64,000 bases of DNA from Sulfitobacter guttiformis (GTDB lineage Bacteria > Pseudomonadota > Alphaproteobacteria > Rhodobacterales > Rhodobacteraceae): positions 930,001-994,000 of the forward strand of contig NZ_RAQK01000001.1 of NCBI RefSeq assembly GCF_003610455.1. The letters run 5' to 3'. A model generated the notes under the pieces. It ran no database searches, was not told the DNA's origin, and was given only the letters and a program-made list of their open reading frames with translations. Shown here piece by piece: positions 10,039 to 18,668 of the stretch (positions are counted from its first letter, which is position 1; each line of letters starts with the position of its first letter). Position numbers and translations under genes: made by a program.

Positions 10039-11259
10039 CTAACGGTCCCCGCCGCCGGGCGGACTATTTGGCGTACGCATGCGGCGCGGTTCGGTGCTGC
10101 TGCGTGGCGAAGACAACGCCTTTGTCAGATGCGAAAGTTCCTGACGCAAATCTGCCATCGTCTCCTGCCGCCCCGCAGAGATTTCCTCAAGAATACGCAA
10201 CATCTGGACATCAATCGAGCGTAGGCGCATCCGGCTTTCTGCATCCGGGCCCGAACTTTCATGGCGAAGTTCGCGGGGTTGCTCAAGCGCCGTAATCATC
10301 CGGTCCTGCCCCATGATGATACGCTCGAGCAGCTCGGCGGATCCGCCCTGATCGCCCATCTGAACTGCCATCCGCTCAATCGCCAACGCCAGCTTACCAA
10401 GCTTCTGTTCAACCTCAGCGCGGCCCGCCTCGGAACGGGCGAACATCTCTTGCATGCTCTCCATTTGCTCGGCCATGTGATCGACCATGCCTGCCATCAC
10501 AGCCTGTTCGGGCGTGCTGTCATCACCTGCGGCAAACCCTACCCGCGTAATCGAGCTGAGCCAATCCTCGAGTTCCTGATAAAATCGGTTCTGACCGTGA
10601 CCCGCGAACAGCTCCAGCAGACCAACAATCAAAGATCCCGCGAGACCGAGCAGCGATGATGCAAACGCCACCCCCATACCCGCAAGCTGGGATTCCAGGC
10701 CAGTCATCAGGCGGCTGAACACCTCTGTGCTGCTTTCTCCTGCTTGCGGCGCAAGGCTACGAATAGTGTCAACGATTGCGGGGACTGTTGTAGCGAGGCC
10801 ATAGAACGTTCCTAAAAGGCCCAAGAAGATCAATGTATTGACGATATAGCGCGTAATCTCGCGCGCCTCGTCAATGCGGGTGGCCACGGAATCAAGAATA
10901 GAGCGGGTCGAGGACGCGCTCACTTGCATCCGCGCTCCACGCGTGCGCAACAGCGCCGCCAACGGCGCGAGCATCTGTGGCGGTGTCTCGTTCGGCTCTG
11001 CGTTATCGGAGGCAAAGCTCTCGATCCAGCGGACCGAGCCGATGAGTTGTAGCACCTGATAGAAACAGGCGACGACACCGATCAAAAAGACAAAGAAAAT
11101 AAAGCCGTTCAGATAAGGGTTCGCCTGAAAAACCGGCAGTACCCGCGGCAGGGCAACAAACACCCCAAAGCCGGACAGCCCTAAAACCAGCAGCATCAAG
11201 GTGATCTGCCGGACGGGTTGGGAAAATTGCGGTTTTGCCTCTTGGTCTGGTTGCGCCAT
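10039..11259 (-). CDS. MotA/TolQ/ExbB-like proton channel protein
   Basis: Polytopic inner-membrane protein of 406 residues with hydrophobic segments at about 19-40, 50-74, 137-160 and 195-220. The last two correspond to the conserved MotA/ExbB pair (LGLLGTFYGLATTVPAI and MGVAFASSLLGLAGSLIVGLLELF). A cytoplasmic tail of about 165 residues follows, containing short helical stretches and charged repeats. It ends two bases before the MotB/OmpA-like gene, so the two form one unit. By family this is a proton-conducting partner that energises its companion. It resembles the ZorA/ZorB pair in domain content, but no ZorC, ZorD or ZorE-type gene is near, so I do not call it a defence system. Confidence 0.85.
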   Translation of the reverse strand: MAQPDQEAKPQFSQPVRQITLMLLVLGLSGFGVFVALPRVLPVFQANPYLNGFIFFVFLIGVVACFYQVLQLIGSVRWIESFASDNAEPNETPPQMLAPLAALLRTRGARMQVSASSTRSILDSVATRIDEAREITRYIVNTLIFLGLLGTFYGLATTVPAIVDTIRSLAPQAGESSTEVFSRLMTGLESQLAGMGVAFASSLLGLAGSLIVGLLELFAGHGQNRFYQELEDWLSSITRVGFAAGDDSTPEQAVMAGMVDHMAEQMESMQEMFARSEAGRAEVEQKLGKLALAIERMAVQMGDQGGSAELLERIIMGQDRMITALEQPRELRHESSGPDAESRMRLRSIDVQMLRILEEISAGRQETMADLRQELSHLTKALSSPRSSTEPRRMRTPNSPPGGGDR

Positions 11260-11326
11260 GCGCTCCTGCTCCTGACCTTATTGTTATGTTTCTACGTTAC
11301 CTTGAAACCTGCGTATTCCAAAGGGT

Positions 11327-11857
11327 TTATCGGTCGATTTCACGAACCCGTGCCGCCAACCATGCTAAAGCTGGGTCGTGCAAACCCACAGAGGTTAAAT
11401 GATCGGCGGTATTGTAAAGATATTCAGCATTTGGTCCCCGCCCACCCACGGCTGCTGCCATGATTTGCGCCTGCTCCTCGAGCGGTAGCCCACCACAATA
11501 CTGCTCATGCGCCTCATCGATCACATAGACAAGGGCAGTCACTTCGCGCCCGTCGGTCAAACGGACGGGCAGTTCCTTTTCTACATAAGCGGAGGAAATA
11601 AGTTCTCGCTCTCGTAGATATGCCAGCGTTTTAGTTTCATGCCCCGCAGCCACCCTAAGCGCGACGCCTTCACAGGCCTCGGAGGGTTGTTCATCCAGCG
11701 CAAGCACAAGTCCCGGGGCCGCAACAGTTCCACGGTGATGGATCGACCGCATACAAAAAGAGCGGGCATAGCCCGGCAAGGTCCCGATCACACTCTCCAC
11801 GACTTCGAAACCCGGATTCCAAAGCAAGCTGCCATAGCCGAATACCCACATACTCAT
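11327..11857 (-). CDS. chaC: Gamma-glutamylcyclotransferase ChaC
   Basis: Cytoplasmic enzyme of the ChaC family that splits glutathione into 5-oxoproline and Cys-Gly. The 176 residues open MSMWVFGYGSLLWNPGF, with the family signature YGSLLW, and carry the block ALDEQPSEACEGVALRV typical of ChaC. The start at 11857 has AGGAG seven bases upstream. A longer open frame to 12181 reaches back through the divergent DUF2125 gene and is not real. It stands alone between the MotAB-like pair and the DUF2125 gene. With gshA and gloB in the same window it fits glutathione turnover, but the genes are not in one operon. Confidence 0.9.
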   Translation of the reverse strand: MSMWVFGYGSLLWNPGFEVVESVIGTLPGYARSFCMRSIHHRGTVAAPGLVLALDEQPSEACEGVALRVAAGHETKTLAYLRERELISSAYVEKELPVRLTDGREVTALVYVIDEAHEQYCGGLPLEEQAQIMAAAVGGRGPNAEYLYNTADHLTSVGLHDPALAWLAARVREIDR

Positions 11858-11922
11858 CTGGTTCTCCTGTCTTTTGCTAGGTAAACCGCAAAGGTGCGTC
11901 ATTGAAAAGGGGGGCTTTGCCC

Positions 11923-12927
11923 ATGAGCCGGCTGACTGTGAAATTACTGGCCCTAGCTGTCCTGATCTGGACAACATGGTGGGTCCTCGCGACAAATGGT
12001 ATGCAAAGAACCCTGAACACATGGTTCGATGCGCGCCAGAACGAAGGCTGGCAAGCTTCAGCAGCCCAAATGAGCCGCGGCGGCTTCCCCCTGCGAATCG
12101 CGACCACACTTCGCGATGTATCGCTGGATGATCCCGCCACGCAGTCTTCGCTGCAGCTGCCGGAAATAACGATATCGACACCGATATACTGGCCCGGGCA
12201 TGCTACCGTTCGCCTGCCTGCCGAACCTGTCACCCTAACGACGCCGCAAGGTATATTGACGCTTACCACAGGTGGGGCCGAAGCGGCATTGCGTCTGCGC
12301 CCCGGCACCTCGCTCCAGCTTGAGGGAATGCGCGCGCAAAGCAAAGACATCGCCCTCGACCTTACTGAGGGGCGCGTCGCTGTTATGCAGACGCTGGACG
12401 CGGTTATACAGCAGGGTGCAGATCCGCAAACCTACGATGTTGACCTGAACGCCACCGGATTTGCCCCTGGCAGTATTATCCGCGAGGGACTGCGCCTTCC
12501 CGCCGCTTGGCCCGATGTGTTCGAAACATTGCTGGCTGATATGACCATCGCGTTTGACCGTCCATGGGACCGCAGCGCGCTGGAGGACAGCCGCCCGCAA
12601 CCGCGCAGCGTCAAAGTGGATCAACTGGAGGCTAGATGGGCTGATTTGAGCCTGTCGCTGACCGCAAATGTCGTAGTGGCGCAGGGAGGTGCGATGACAG
12701 GCACGCTCAAACTACGGGCGGAGAATTGGCAGCGCATGCTTGATCTTGCGGCCGCCAGCGGCGCAGTTCCGTTGCAAATGCGCCCGCAAATCGAGAGCGG
12801 ACTGAACCTGCTGTCAAACTTGTCAGGCAGCCGCGAGACATTGGATCTGGATATAACCCTCGAAGATGGGCGCATGCGGATGGGGTTCATCCCGCTGGGT
12901 ACGGCACCATTGTTGATCCTGCGTTAA
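11923..12927 (+). CDS. DUF2125 domain-containing exported protein
   Basis: Protein of 334 residues of unknown function, conserved in alphaproteobacteria. An N-terminal hydrophobic stretch (LTVKLLALAVLIWTTWWVLA) serves as signal or anchor. The rest is a beta-rich domain (PGHATVRLPAEPVTLTTPQG and following) that looks like a periplasmic lipid- or substrate-binding shell of the AsmA-like kind, but that comparison is only visual. The ATG at 11923 follows AAAAGGGGGG at good spacing, and the TTG at 11902 is rejected. Its TAA overlaps the stop codon of the convergent extensin-like gene within a shared TTAA. It diverges from chaC with 65 bases between starts. Confidence 0.78.
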   Translation: MSRLTVKLLALAVLIWTTWWVLATNGMQRTLNTWFDARQNEGWQASAAQMSRGGFPLRIATTLRDVSLDDPATQSSLQLPEITISTPIYWPGHATVRLPAEPVTLTTPQGILTLTTGGAEAALRLRPGTSLQLEGMRAQSKDIALDLTEGRVAVMQTLDAVIQQGADPQTYDVDLNATGFAPGSIIREGLRLPAAWPDVFETLLADMTIAFDRPWDRSALEDSRPQPRSVKVDQLEARWADLSLSLTANVVVAQGGAMTGTLKLRAENWQRMLDLAAASGAVPLQMRPQIESGLNLLSNLSGSRETLDLDITLEDGRMRMGFIPLGTAPLLILR

Positions 12928-13676
12928 CGGCAATACGTTCCATTTCGGTAGCGGACAGTGTCAAAGTGAAAATGATCCAGATGGAACCGGTTTGCCCGTG
13001 GTCCAAGGACAGTCCCGAAAGGCCCACAGGCATCCGCATGCATCTTTTGCATCGCTTTTGCTGTGTTTGCCGCTGCCCAACCATTAAGCACTGAAATTTC
13101 GCTGCCATCCGCCAGCTCAAAGCCGGAAATATCAATTGCGCGGCCTGTGCCATGCTCCGATATTTTTCCCGTTTTTGCGTTGTTGCGGCGACGGCATGTA
13201 TAATGTGCAGCAACCTTAAGCTCCCGCAGGCCGCCGCCTTTGGTCGAGAGAGCGGGCTTTGCGCTGCCGTCCACCCACGACCTCAACGCCTTCGCAGTGT
13301 CGCAGTCCATGGTTGATTTCGTACTAAGATTTACGCCCGAAACCGACGAGATGCGCACAGCGTCATCCACACCGCATCCAGCGATTTTTCCATCAATCGT
13401 CCCGATGGTTTCGCCCTGAAGGGCGGGGTCCCCACAGACAGAGCCAGCCGCCAGCGCCTTTTGCTGTTGACGCGACGAGCGCCCCGCCAACGGGGAACGG
13501 AATATCGGGCGCAGTGATTTTAAAAAACCGCCTTGGGTGTTTTCCTCCGCCGAGCGGTCTATCCTGCTATCTGCTACCATTGCAGGCGCAGGGCGTGCTT
13601 CTGGACGGGCCGAAGTATCTGGCCCCGCACACGACAGAGTCGCGATCGCGCAAAAAACAACGACCAGCGGCTTCAT
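12924..13676 (-). CDS. Extensin-like family protein, probable D,D-peptidase fold
   Basis: Exported protein of 250 residues. The first 20 residues form a signal sequence ending TLSC, an imperfect lipobox, so either a lipoprotein or a soluble periplasmic protein. Residues 30-80 are low-complexity and basic. The C-terminal domain contains CGVDDAVRISSVSG, the pattern SEHGTGRAIDISGF and the C-terminal DHFHFDT, the extensin-like domain related to M15/VanY zinc peptidases. The paired His/Asp motifs are compatible with a metal site. Its ATG overlaps the tyrC stop (ATGA), making it the third gene of hisC-tyrC-extensin-like. The functional link to aromatic amino acid synthesis is unclear. Confidence 0.82.
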   Translation of the reverse strand: MKPLVVVFCAIATLSCAGPDTSARPEARPAPAMVADSRIDRSAEENTQGGFLKSLRPIFRSPLAGRSSRQQQKALAAGSVCGDPALQGETIGTIDGKIAGCGVDDAVRISSVSGVNLSTKSTMDCDTAKALRSWVDGSAKPALSTKGGGLRELKVAAHYTCRRRNNAKTGKISEHGTGRAIDISGFELADGSEISVLNGWAAANTAKAMQKMHADACGPFGTVLGPRANRFHLDHFHFDTVRYRNGTYCR

Positions 13677-14596
13677 TTGCGGGCATTTCCGCCACGGCCA
13701 AAATCGGGCGCTTCGGTATCCTGACCTGCCTCGATGATGCCACGCCGGATCGCGCGGGTACGGGTGAAATAATCGTGCAGGTGCGCGCCATCCCCCTGTC
13801 GGATCGCCCGCTGCAGCGCGAACAGCTCTTCGGTAAAGCGACCAAGGATTTCCAGCGTCGCGTCCTTGTTACTCAGAAAAACATCGCGCCACATGGTAGG
13901 ATCGGAAGCAGCAATTCGGGTAAAATCCCGAAAGCCGGCAGCCGAGTATTTTATTACTTCACCGTCTGTCACACGCCCCAGATCATCGGCTACGCCAACC
14001 ATCGTGTATGCAATAAGATGCGGCGCATGTGATGTAACGGCAAGCACCAGATCATGGTGGTCCGCGTCCATCTCCTCGACGTTTGATCCCATCCCCTCCC
14101 ACAGGCTGCGCAGTTTCGCGACAGGTTCAGGCGCTGTGCCGCTTGGGGGCACCAGTAGACACCACCTATTGTCAAACAGCTCCGCAAAACCCGAACGCGG
14201 TCCGGAATGTTCTGTACCCGCCAAAGGGTGACCGGCAATAAAATGAACGCCTTCTGGGATATGCGGCATCACCTTGTCGATCACATCACGCTTGACCGAT
14301 CCCACGTCCGTGACTGTCGCACCTGGCTTCACCGCGTCTGCAATTTGCGCCATTACCTCGCCCATGACACCGACAGGGACGCAAAGTACGATCAGATCGG
14401 CATCACGCACGGCATCGTTGATGTCATCATAGACAACATCGCACAGGCCAATTTCGCGCGCCGTCCGGCGGGTTTCATCAGAGCGGGCATATCCCGTAAT
14501 TTCGCCTGCGAGGCCGCCGCGCTTCATCGCCCAGAACATTGATGACGCGATCAGCCCGAGGCCGATCAGCGCGACACGGTCGTATATCTTTGCCAT
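13673..14596 (-). CDS. tyrC: Prephenate/arogenate dehydrogenase
   Basis: NAD(P)-dependent oxidative decarboxylation of prephenate or arogenate in tyrosine biosynthesis. The 307 residues carry an N-terminal Rossmann fold (VALIGLGLIASSMFWAM), the substrate blocks VTDVGSVK and HFIAGHPLAGTEHSGP, and a helical C-terminal dimerisation region. The true ATG at 14596 lies just after the hisC stop, with an AAGGAAGG ribosome site inside hisC, and the longer frame to 14842 is rejected. Substrate choice (prephenate or arogenate) cannot be read from the sequence. The hisC-tyrC pairing is informative because HisC-type aminotransferases can also act on aromatic keto acids. Confidence 0.92.
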   Translation of the reverse strand: MAKIYDRVALIGLGLIASSMFWAMKRGGLAGEITGYARSDETRRTAREIGLCDVVYDDINDAVRDADLIVLCVPVGVMGEVMAQIADAVKPGATVTDVGSVKRDVIDKVMPHIPEGVHFIAGHPLAGTEHSGPRSGFAELFDNRWCLLVPPSGTAPEPVAKLRSLWEGMGSNVEEMDADHHDLVLAVTSHAPHLIAYTMVGVADDLGRVTDGEVIKYSAAGFRDFTRIAASDPTMWRDVFLSNKDATLEILGRFTEELFALQRAIRQGDGAHLHDYFTRTRAIRRGIIEAGQDTEAPDFGRGGNARK

Positions 14597-14598
14597 TC

Positions 14599-15681
14599 TC
14601 AGCCTTCCTTGAACTGGCGAACAGCATGGACCACACGGCGGCAACCGCTTTCGTCGCCCACTGTGATCCGCAAGCAGGTGGGCAGCTTGTATCCCGCCAC
14701 ACGGCGCACGATCAGTCCTTTGGATTGCAGATAGGTGTCGCAGGCTTCTGCCTCTTGCTGCGATGAAAACCGCGCAAGGACGAAGTTTGCAAGAGACACA
14801 TCGGACGGCAGGCCGATTTCGGCCAACCCGTCCGCCAGCCACGTGCGCCAGCGCGCATTCTCAGAACGGCAATGATCGACATAAGCAACATCACGAACGG
14901 CTGCCTCTGCGGCGGCAAGAGCTGAATTGCCCAAGTTGAAAGGTCCCCGCACGCGGTTCAACACATCGATTACATGCGCAGGCCCATAGCCCCAGCCGAT
15001 GCGCAGCCCTCCCAGCCCGTAAATCTTGGAAAATGTGCGGGTCATAACGACATTCTGACGCGAATCCACCAATGCAGCACCACCGTCATATCCTTCGACA
15101 TATTCCGCATAAGCCCCGTCAAGTACTAGCAGCGCCTTGGGGGGCAGAGCATCCGCCAGCCGCGCAATGTCGCCAAGCCCGATCATGGTTCCGGTGGGGT
15201 TGTTGGGATTGGCCAAAAACACCAACCGGGTCTTGTCTGTGCAAGCAGCAAGGATCGCATCGACGTCTGTGACCCGCTCATGCTCGCACACCTCTACGGG
15301 TGTAGCACCCGCAACCAGTGCAGAAATCCGGTACATTGCAAACCCGTGTTCGGTATGGATCACTTCGGTGTTTGGCCCTGCATAGGCCTGACACAAAAAG
15401 GTAATGATCTCGTCCGAGCCCGCACCACAGATTATCCGCGCCGGATCAAGGGCATAAACCTCTGCAATCGCGCCGCGCAACTCCGCGTGGTCCGAGCTGG
15501 GATAGCGGTGCAATTGGCGCCCTGCTGTCTCATAGGCCTTAAGCGCAGCGGGCGACGGTCCAAAAGGGTTCTCGTTCGAGCTTAGCTTGAGCGCGTTATC
15601 TTGCCCTGCGATATGGGAGGCCCCACCTTGATACAGGGCAACATCCATAATTCCGGGTTGGGGCGTGATAATTTGTGTCAT
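14599..15681 (-). CDS. hisC: Histidinol-phosphate aminotransferase
   Basis: PLP-dependent class I/II aminotransferase of 360 residues that transaminates imidazole acetol phosphate to histidinol phosphate and, in this genomic setting with tyrC, probably also aromatic 2-oxo acids. Visible family blocks are [12 protein letters not shown] near the N-terminus, [18 protein letters not shown], and the PLP-lysine motif [15 protein letters not shown]. It is the first gene of hisC-tyrC-extensin-like. The ATG at 15681 has only a weak ribosome site. An isolated hisC away from the main his operon is common in alphaproteobacteria and supports the broader role. Confidence 0.93.
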   Translation of the reverse strand: MTQIITPQPGIMDVALYQGGASHIAGQDNALKLSSNENPFGPSPAALKAYETAGRQLHRYPSSDHAELRGAIAEVYALDPARIICGAGSDEIITFLCQAYAGPNTEVIHTEHGFAMYRISALVAGATPVEVCEHERVTDVDAILAACTDKTRLVFLANPNNPTGTMIGLGDIARLADALPPKALLVLDGAYAEYVEGYDGGAALVDSRQNVVMTRTFSKIYGLGGLRIGWGYGPAHVIDVLNRVRGPFNLGNSALAAAEAAVRDVAYVDHCRSENARWRTWLADGLAEIGLPSDVSLANFVLARFSSQQEAEACDTYLQSKGLIVRRVAGYKLPTCLRITVGDESGCRRVVHAVRQFKEG

Positions 15682-15794
15682 GTCAGGTCAGGACTCTTTC
15701 ATTTGCTCACGGCCTTTTAGCGCTTCAAACCTGCCACAGCCACCCGAGATTTGCATATGTGCGCCGTGTGGCACCAAATGCCGCGCTTTCCTAC

Positions 15795-15826
15795 AAAAAA
15801 CGCCCCGCCGGTAAACCGGCAGGGCG
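15795..15826 (-). terminator. Rho-independent terminator of rpsD
   Basis: On the minus strand, CGCCCTGCCGG and CCGGCGGGGCG pair around a TTTA loop, with one mismatch, and are followed directly by a run of six Ts. It lies 59 bases after the rpsD stop and 114 bases before hisC starts, so it ends the rpsD transcript and separates it from the hisC operon. Confidence 0.85.
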
Positions 15827-15884
15827 AATTTCAAATAGCAAAGTGATGACAGCAAAGCCAACGTATCGGCTCAAGCGCCACAGC

Positions 15885-16505
15885 TTAGTTTTTGGCGTAG
15901 AATTCCACGACCAGGTTTGGTTCCATTACAACAGGGTATGGCACGTCGCCCAGCGCAGGTGTGCGCACGAACGTTGCTGTCATTTTGGAGTGATCCACGT
16001 CGAGGTAGTCAGGCACGTCACGCTCGGAGAGTTGTGTCGCTTCGATCAACGCGACCATCTGCTTGGAACGGTCACGCACTTCGATCACATCACCCTCTTT
16101 TACGCGGTAGGAAGGAATGTTAACCAGCTTGCCGTTCACGCGGACGTGGCGGTGGTTCACGAACTGGCGCGCAGCAAATACGGTTGCAACGAACTTGGCA
16201 CGATACACAACCGCGTCAAGGCGACGCTCGAGCAGACCAATCAGGTTCTCACCTGTATCGCCTTTTACACGCTCGGCTTCGCCGTAAATGCGGCGGAACT
16301 GCTTTTCGGTCAGGTCGCCGTAGTAACCCTTGAGCTTCTGCTTGGCACGCAGCTGGATACCGAAATCGGAAATCTTGCCCTTGCGGCGCTGACCGTGCTG
16401 GCCGGGGCCATATTCACGACGGTTTACTGGTGACTTTGGACGGCCCCAGATGTTTTCGCCCATGCGGCGGTCAATTTTGTGCTTGGCAGCGGTGCGTTTT
16501 GTCAC
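15885..16505 (-). CDS. rpsD: 30S ribosomal protein S4
   Basis: Primary 16S rRNA-binding protein of the small subunit with 206 residues. Typical features are the basic N-terminal [13 protein letters not shown], the block [17 protein letters not shown], and the S4 RNA-binding domain [12 protein letters not shown]...[11 protein letters not shown]. The start is GTG at 16505, with AAGGAG seven bases upstream. It is monocistronic, as expected in alphaproteobacteria, with a strong terminator downstream. This member has no zinc-knuckle cysteines. Nothing is unusual. Confidence 0.97.
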   Translation of the reverse strand: MTKRTAAKHKIDRRMGENIWGRPKSPVNRREYGPGQHGQRRKGKISDFGIQLRAKQKLKGYYGDLTEKQFRRIYGEAERVKGDTGENLIGLLERRLDAVVYRAKFVATVFAARQFVNHRHVRVNGKLVNIPSYRVKEGDVIEVRDRSKQMVALIEATQLSERDVPDYLDVDHSKMTATFVRTPALGDVPYPVVMEPNLVVEFYAKN

Positions 16506-16820
16506 GGCTGTTCTCCTTTTTGTGGCCTCCCGCAAAATTGCGTATGAGGCAGTAAAGGGCGTTGTCCTCTGAGCGAATGCTCCGACAGGGATCCTCTTGC
16601 GAGGTCCACCAACACCAACAGATGCGCGCTTACAGTGATATGATACGGGGAGTCAATGCATCAGGTTGGACAACGCAGCAATCGGGGCGCGCCTCCCTGC
16701 TTCCGCAGTCGTGACATGTCAAAGCATCCAATGCCCGCTATCTATGTCTTGCCTCGAAAGGCAGTTGGACCGTGCCGTGGATTGGCTGTGCAGGCTCCAT
16801 TGACCCCACGAAGCGTATTC
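16506..16820. other. Intergenic region upstream of rpsD
   Basis: 315 bases between rpsD and the sterol-desaturase-like gene, both on the minus strand. It must contain the rpsD promoter and leader. No open frame with a ribosome site, no tRNA-like fold and no clear hairpin with a T-run was seen. A plus frame from 16656 runs into the neighbouring gene and is not credible. Confidence 0.5.
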
Positions 16821-17801
16821 CTAGCTTCCCATCATCCGTTTACGTCGTTCTTTCATCAGCGCATCCGCTCTGCTGGTACCGTCGTGGAATGACCCGAACA
16901 GTTTGTCCCAGGGAATTTCAAGCGAGCCGTAATTACACTCGAAATATCTGTGATGCATCTGGTGATGAAAGGTGCCCAGCGCCAGCCGCTTCTTGTCCTT
17001 GACGACCAAACCCTCAAATCCGGTATGTGTCGTGACAGCGGTCAGCGCGTAGTATTGCAGGTGGAAAAGGATGTGCACAGGGTGAGCGGCCACCACCCAA
17101 TGGATTAAGACAGACCCGAGGAAGATCACATGTTCAACCGGATGCATCGACAAGCCCGACCAAGGCCCGACATTTATATTACGATGATGCAGGGCGTGAA
17201 TATGTTTATAGAAAAACGGAATGTGCAGAAAACGGTGTATCCAATAGAAGTAAAAGCTTTCCCAGACCGGAATGGCCCAAAACATCACCACGAACCACAC
17301 AGGATGCGCCGCCCATGTAAGCAACGGCGCATACCCGTTCGCCAGCGCCCAAAACATTAGCACCTCGTATGTGGTCCAAACCGTTACACCGCTGGCCAGC
17401 GTCCAGAAAACATTATCTTTGATTTGACCGCCCAACGTAAACTGGCGACCATTCTTCATCAGCGGGCGTGGGTCATACCGCAGCTCTTTGCCCTGTTTTG
17501 TGAAAGAGTAGAAATACAAGTGCAGTCCGCCCGCTACCGCAGTCATCAACAACAGGTTCCGAAGATACATCTCGGCTATCCACCCAAACGCAAGTGTTTG
17601 CGTTTCCCCCAGAGGCGGCTGGAACCAATAGAACGAGGCAAACGCAATCGCCACGATGATGAGCTTTTCAGTGATCAGAAACCACGAATTCCACACCCAA
17701 GAAAGCATTTCCAAAGGACGCAGCGGCCAAGTGAAAAAAGGTGAAATCCTAAGCGGGACGGCTGGAACATGATTCCAACCCTTTAGCGGCTCGTTGTCCA
17801 T
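16821..17801 (-). CDS. Sterol desaturase / fatty acid hydroxylase family membrane protein
   Basis: Integral membrane di-iron oxygenase of 326 residues that would hydroxylate or desaturate a lipid, substrate unknown. Three histidine boxes are seen in order: HRFLH, HALHH with the nearby HPVEH, and HHQMHH near the C-terminus, along with about six hydrophobic segments. The ATG at 17801 (protein MDNEPLKGW) is preferred because the extra 27 codons to 17882 lack membrane or family character. Its ribosome site GGGAG is somewhat distant (about 12 bases), so the longer start is not excluded. It appears to be a single gene. Confidence 0.85.
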   Translation of the reverse strand: MDNEPLKGWNHVPAVPLRISPFFTWPLRPLEMLSWVWNSWFLITEKLIIVAIAFASFYWFQPPLGETQTLAFGWIAEMYLRNLLLMTAVAGGLHLYFYSFTKQGKELRYDPRPLMKNGRQFTLGGQIKDNVFWTLASGVTVWTTYEVLMFWALANGYAPLLTWAAHPVWFVVMFWAIPVWESFYFYWIHRFLHIPFFYKHIHALHHRNINVGPWSGLSMHPVEHVIFLGSVLIHWVVAAHPVHILFHLQYYALTAVTTHTGFEGLVVKDKKRLALGTFHHQMHHRYFECNYGSLEIPWDKLFGSFHDGTSRADALMKERRKRMMGS

Positions 17802-17960
17802 CTCGACTATCTTCTCCCAAGAAGTATGCTGAAGACTGGCAGAAAGGCCGCATGATAGAAAATGAATTTTGCCTCCCGTCACAACTTGTTTGACTGGGTG
17901 CTATCCAATCATACTCAGTGACGTCGCGCATTTCACGCAAACGCCCCTTCCTGCCCCCCC

Positions 17961-18533
17961 CTAATCCCGCTGCAGCCGCGCACAAAAGTCGTGCCTATGG
18001 CATCCAACCAGATGATCATTCACCAGCCCGCATGCCTCCATCCATGCATATACGATAGTAGGGCCGCAAAACTTGAAGCCAGCTTTCTTCAAGTCCTTAC
18101 TCACCTGCTCGGACAGTGCAGTTTTGGGCGGCACATCCGCCTGCCGCTCGAAACGGTTTTGCAAGGGCGCTCCGCCAACGCGGTCCCACATAAAGCTGTC
18201 AAAACCGCCTTCCTCCTCCATTTCAAGCCACGCTTGCGCGTTGGTAATTGTCGCCTCAATCTTTCCTCGGTGGCGGATGATCCCTGAGTTGCTTAATAGA
18301 CGCTGCACATCCTGCTCGCTCCATCGGGCAATGACGTGTGGGTCAAAGCCTTCGAACGCGGTACGAAACGCATCCCGCTTTTTCAGTATCGTTATCCAGC
18401 TGAGCCCGGCTTGAAATCCGTCCAGAACCAGCTTTTCCCACAGCGCGCGGCTGTCGTACTCAGGTACGCCCCATTCTGTGTCGTGATAGTCAATGTAGAT
18501 TTGTTCAGGCCCAGCCCATTCACACCGCGTCAT
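17961..18533 (-). CDS. tag: DNA-3-methyladenine glycosylase I
   Basis: Base-excision repair enzyme that removes 3-methyladenine from DNA. The 190 residues include the family N-terminus RCEWAGPEQIYIDYHDTEWG with the first zinc cysteine, the block LVLDGFQAGLSWITILKKRDAF, and the C-terminal FCGPTIVYAWMEACGLVNDH...CHRH with the zinc ligands C and H. The ATG at 18533 has GGAGG six bases upstream, and the frame extension to 18578 has none. It stands alone, diverging from the EAL gene. Confidence 0.93.
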   Translation of the reverse strand: MTRCEWAGPEQIYIDYHDTEWGVPEYDSRALWEKLVLDGFQAGLSWITILKKRDAFRTAFEGFDPHVIARWSEQDVQRLLSNSGIIRHRGKIEATITNAQAWLEMEEEGGFDSFMWDRVGGAPLQNRFERQADVPPKTALSEQVSKDLKKAGFKFCGPTIVYAWMEACGLVNDHLVGCHRHDFCARLQRD

Positions 18534-18668
18534 GTCCAGCCTCCGTAATCTTAAACTCTGCTTTACTACATTTCGCACAAAACAAAGCCTTTAACATCTT
18601 TTTAGCCGCTCTTGCCCAATGTCCCTCTCACGGTCGGCATCAGGACACACGATAAAGAGGATACTCCC

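Noticed and set aside
8297..11259. Zorya-like defence pair (ZorA/ZorB)
   Set aside because: Domain content is similar, but no ZorC, ZorD or ZorE-type gene is near. The long coiled coil is in the MotB-like partner rather than in the MotA-like tail, and the neighbours are housekeeping genes.
16656..16892. 78-codon plus-strand frame after rpsD
   Set aside because: It runs into the sterol-desaturase-like gene on the other strand and has no ribosome site.
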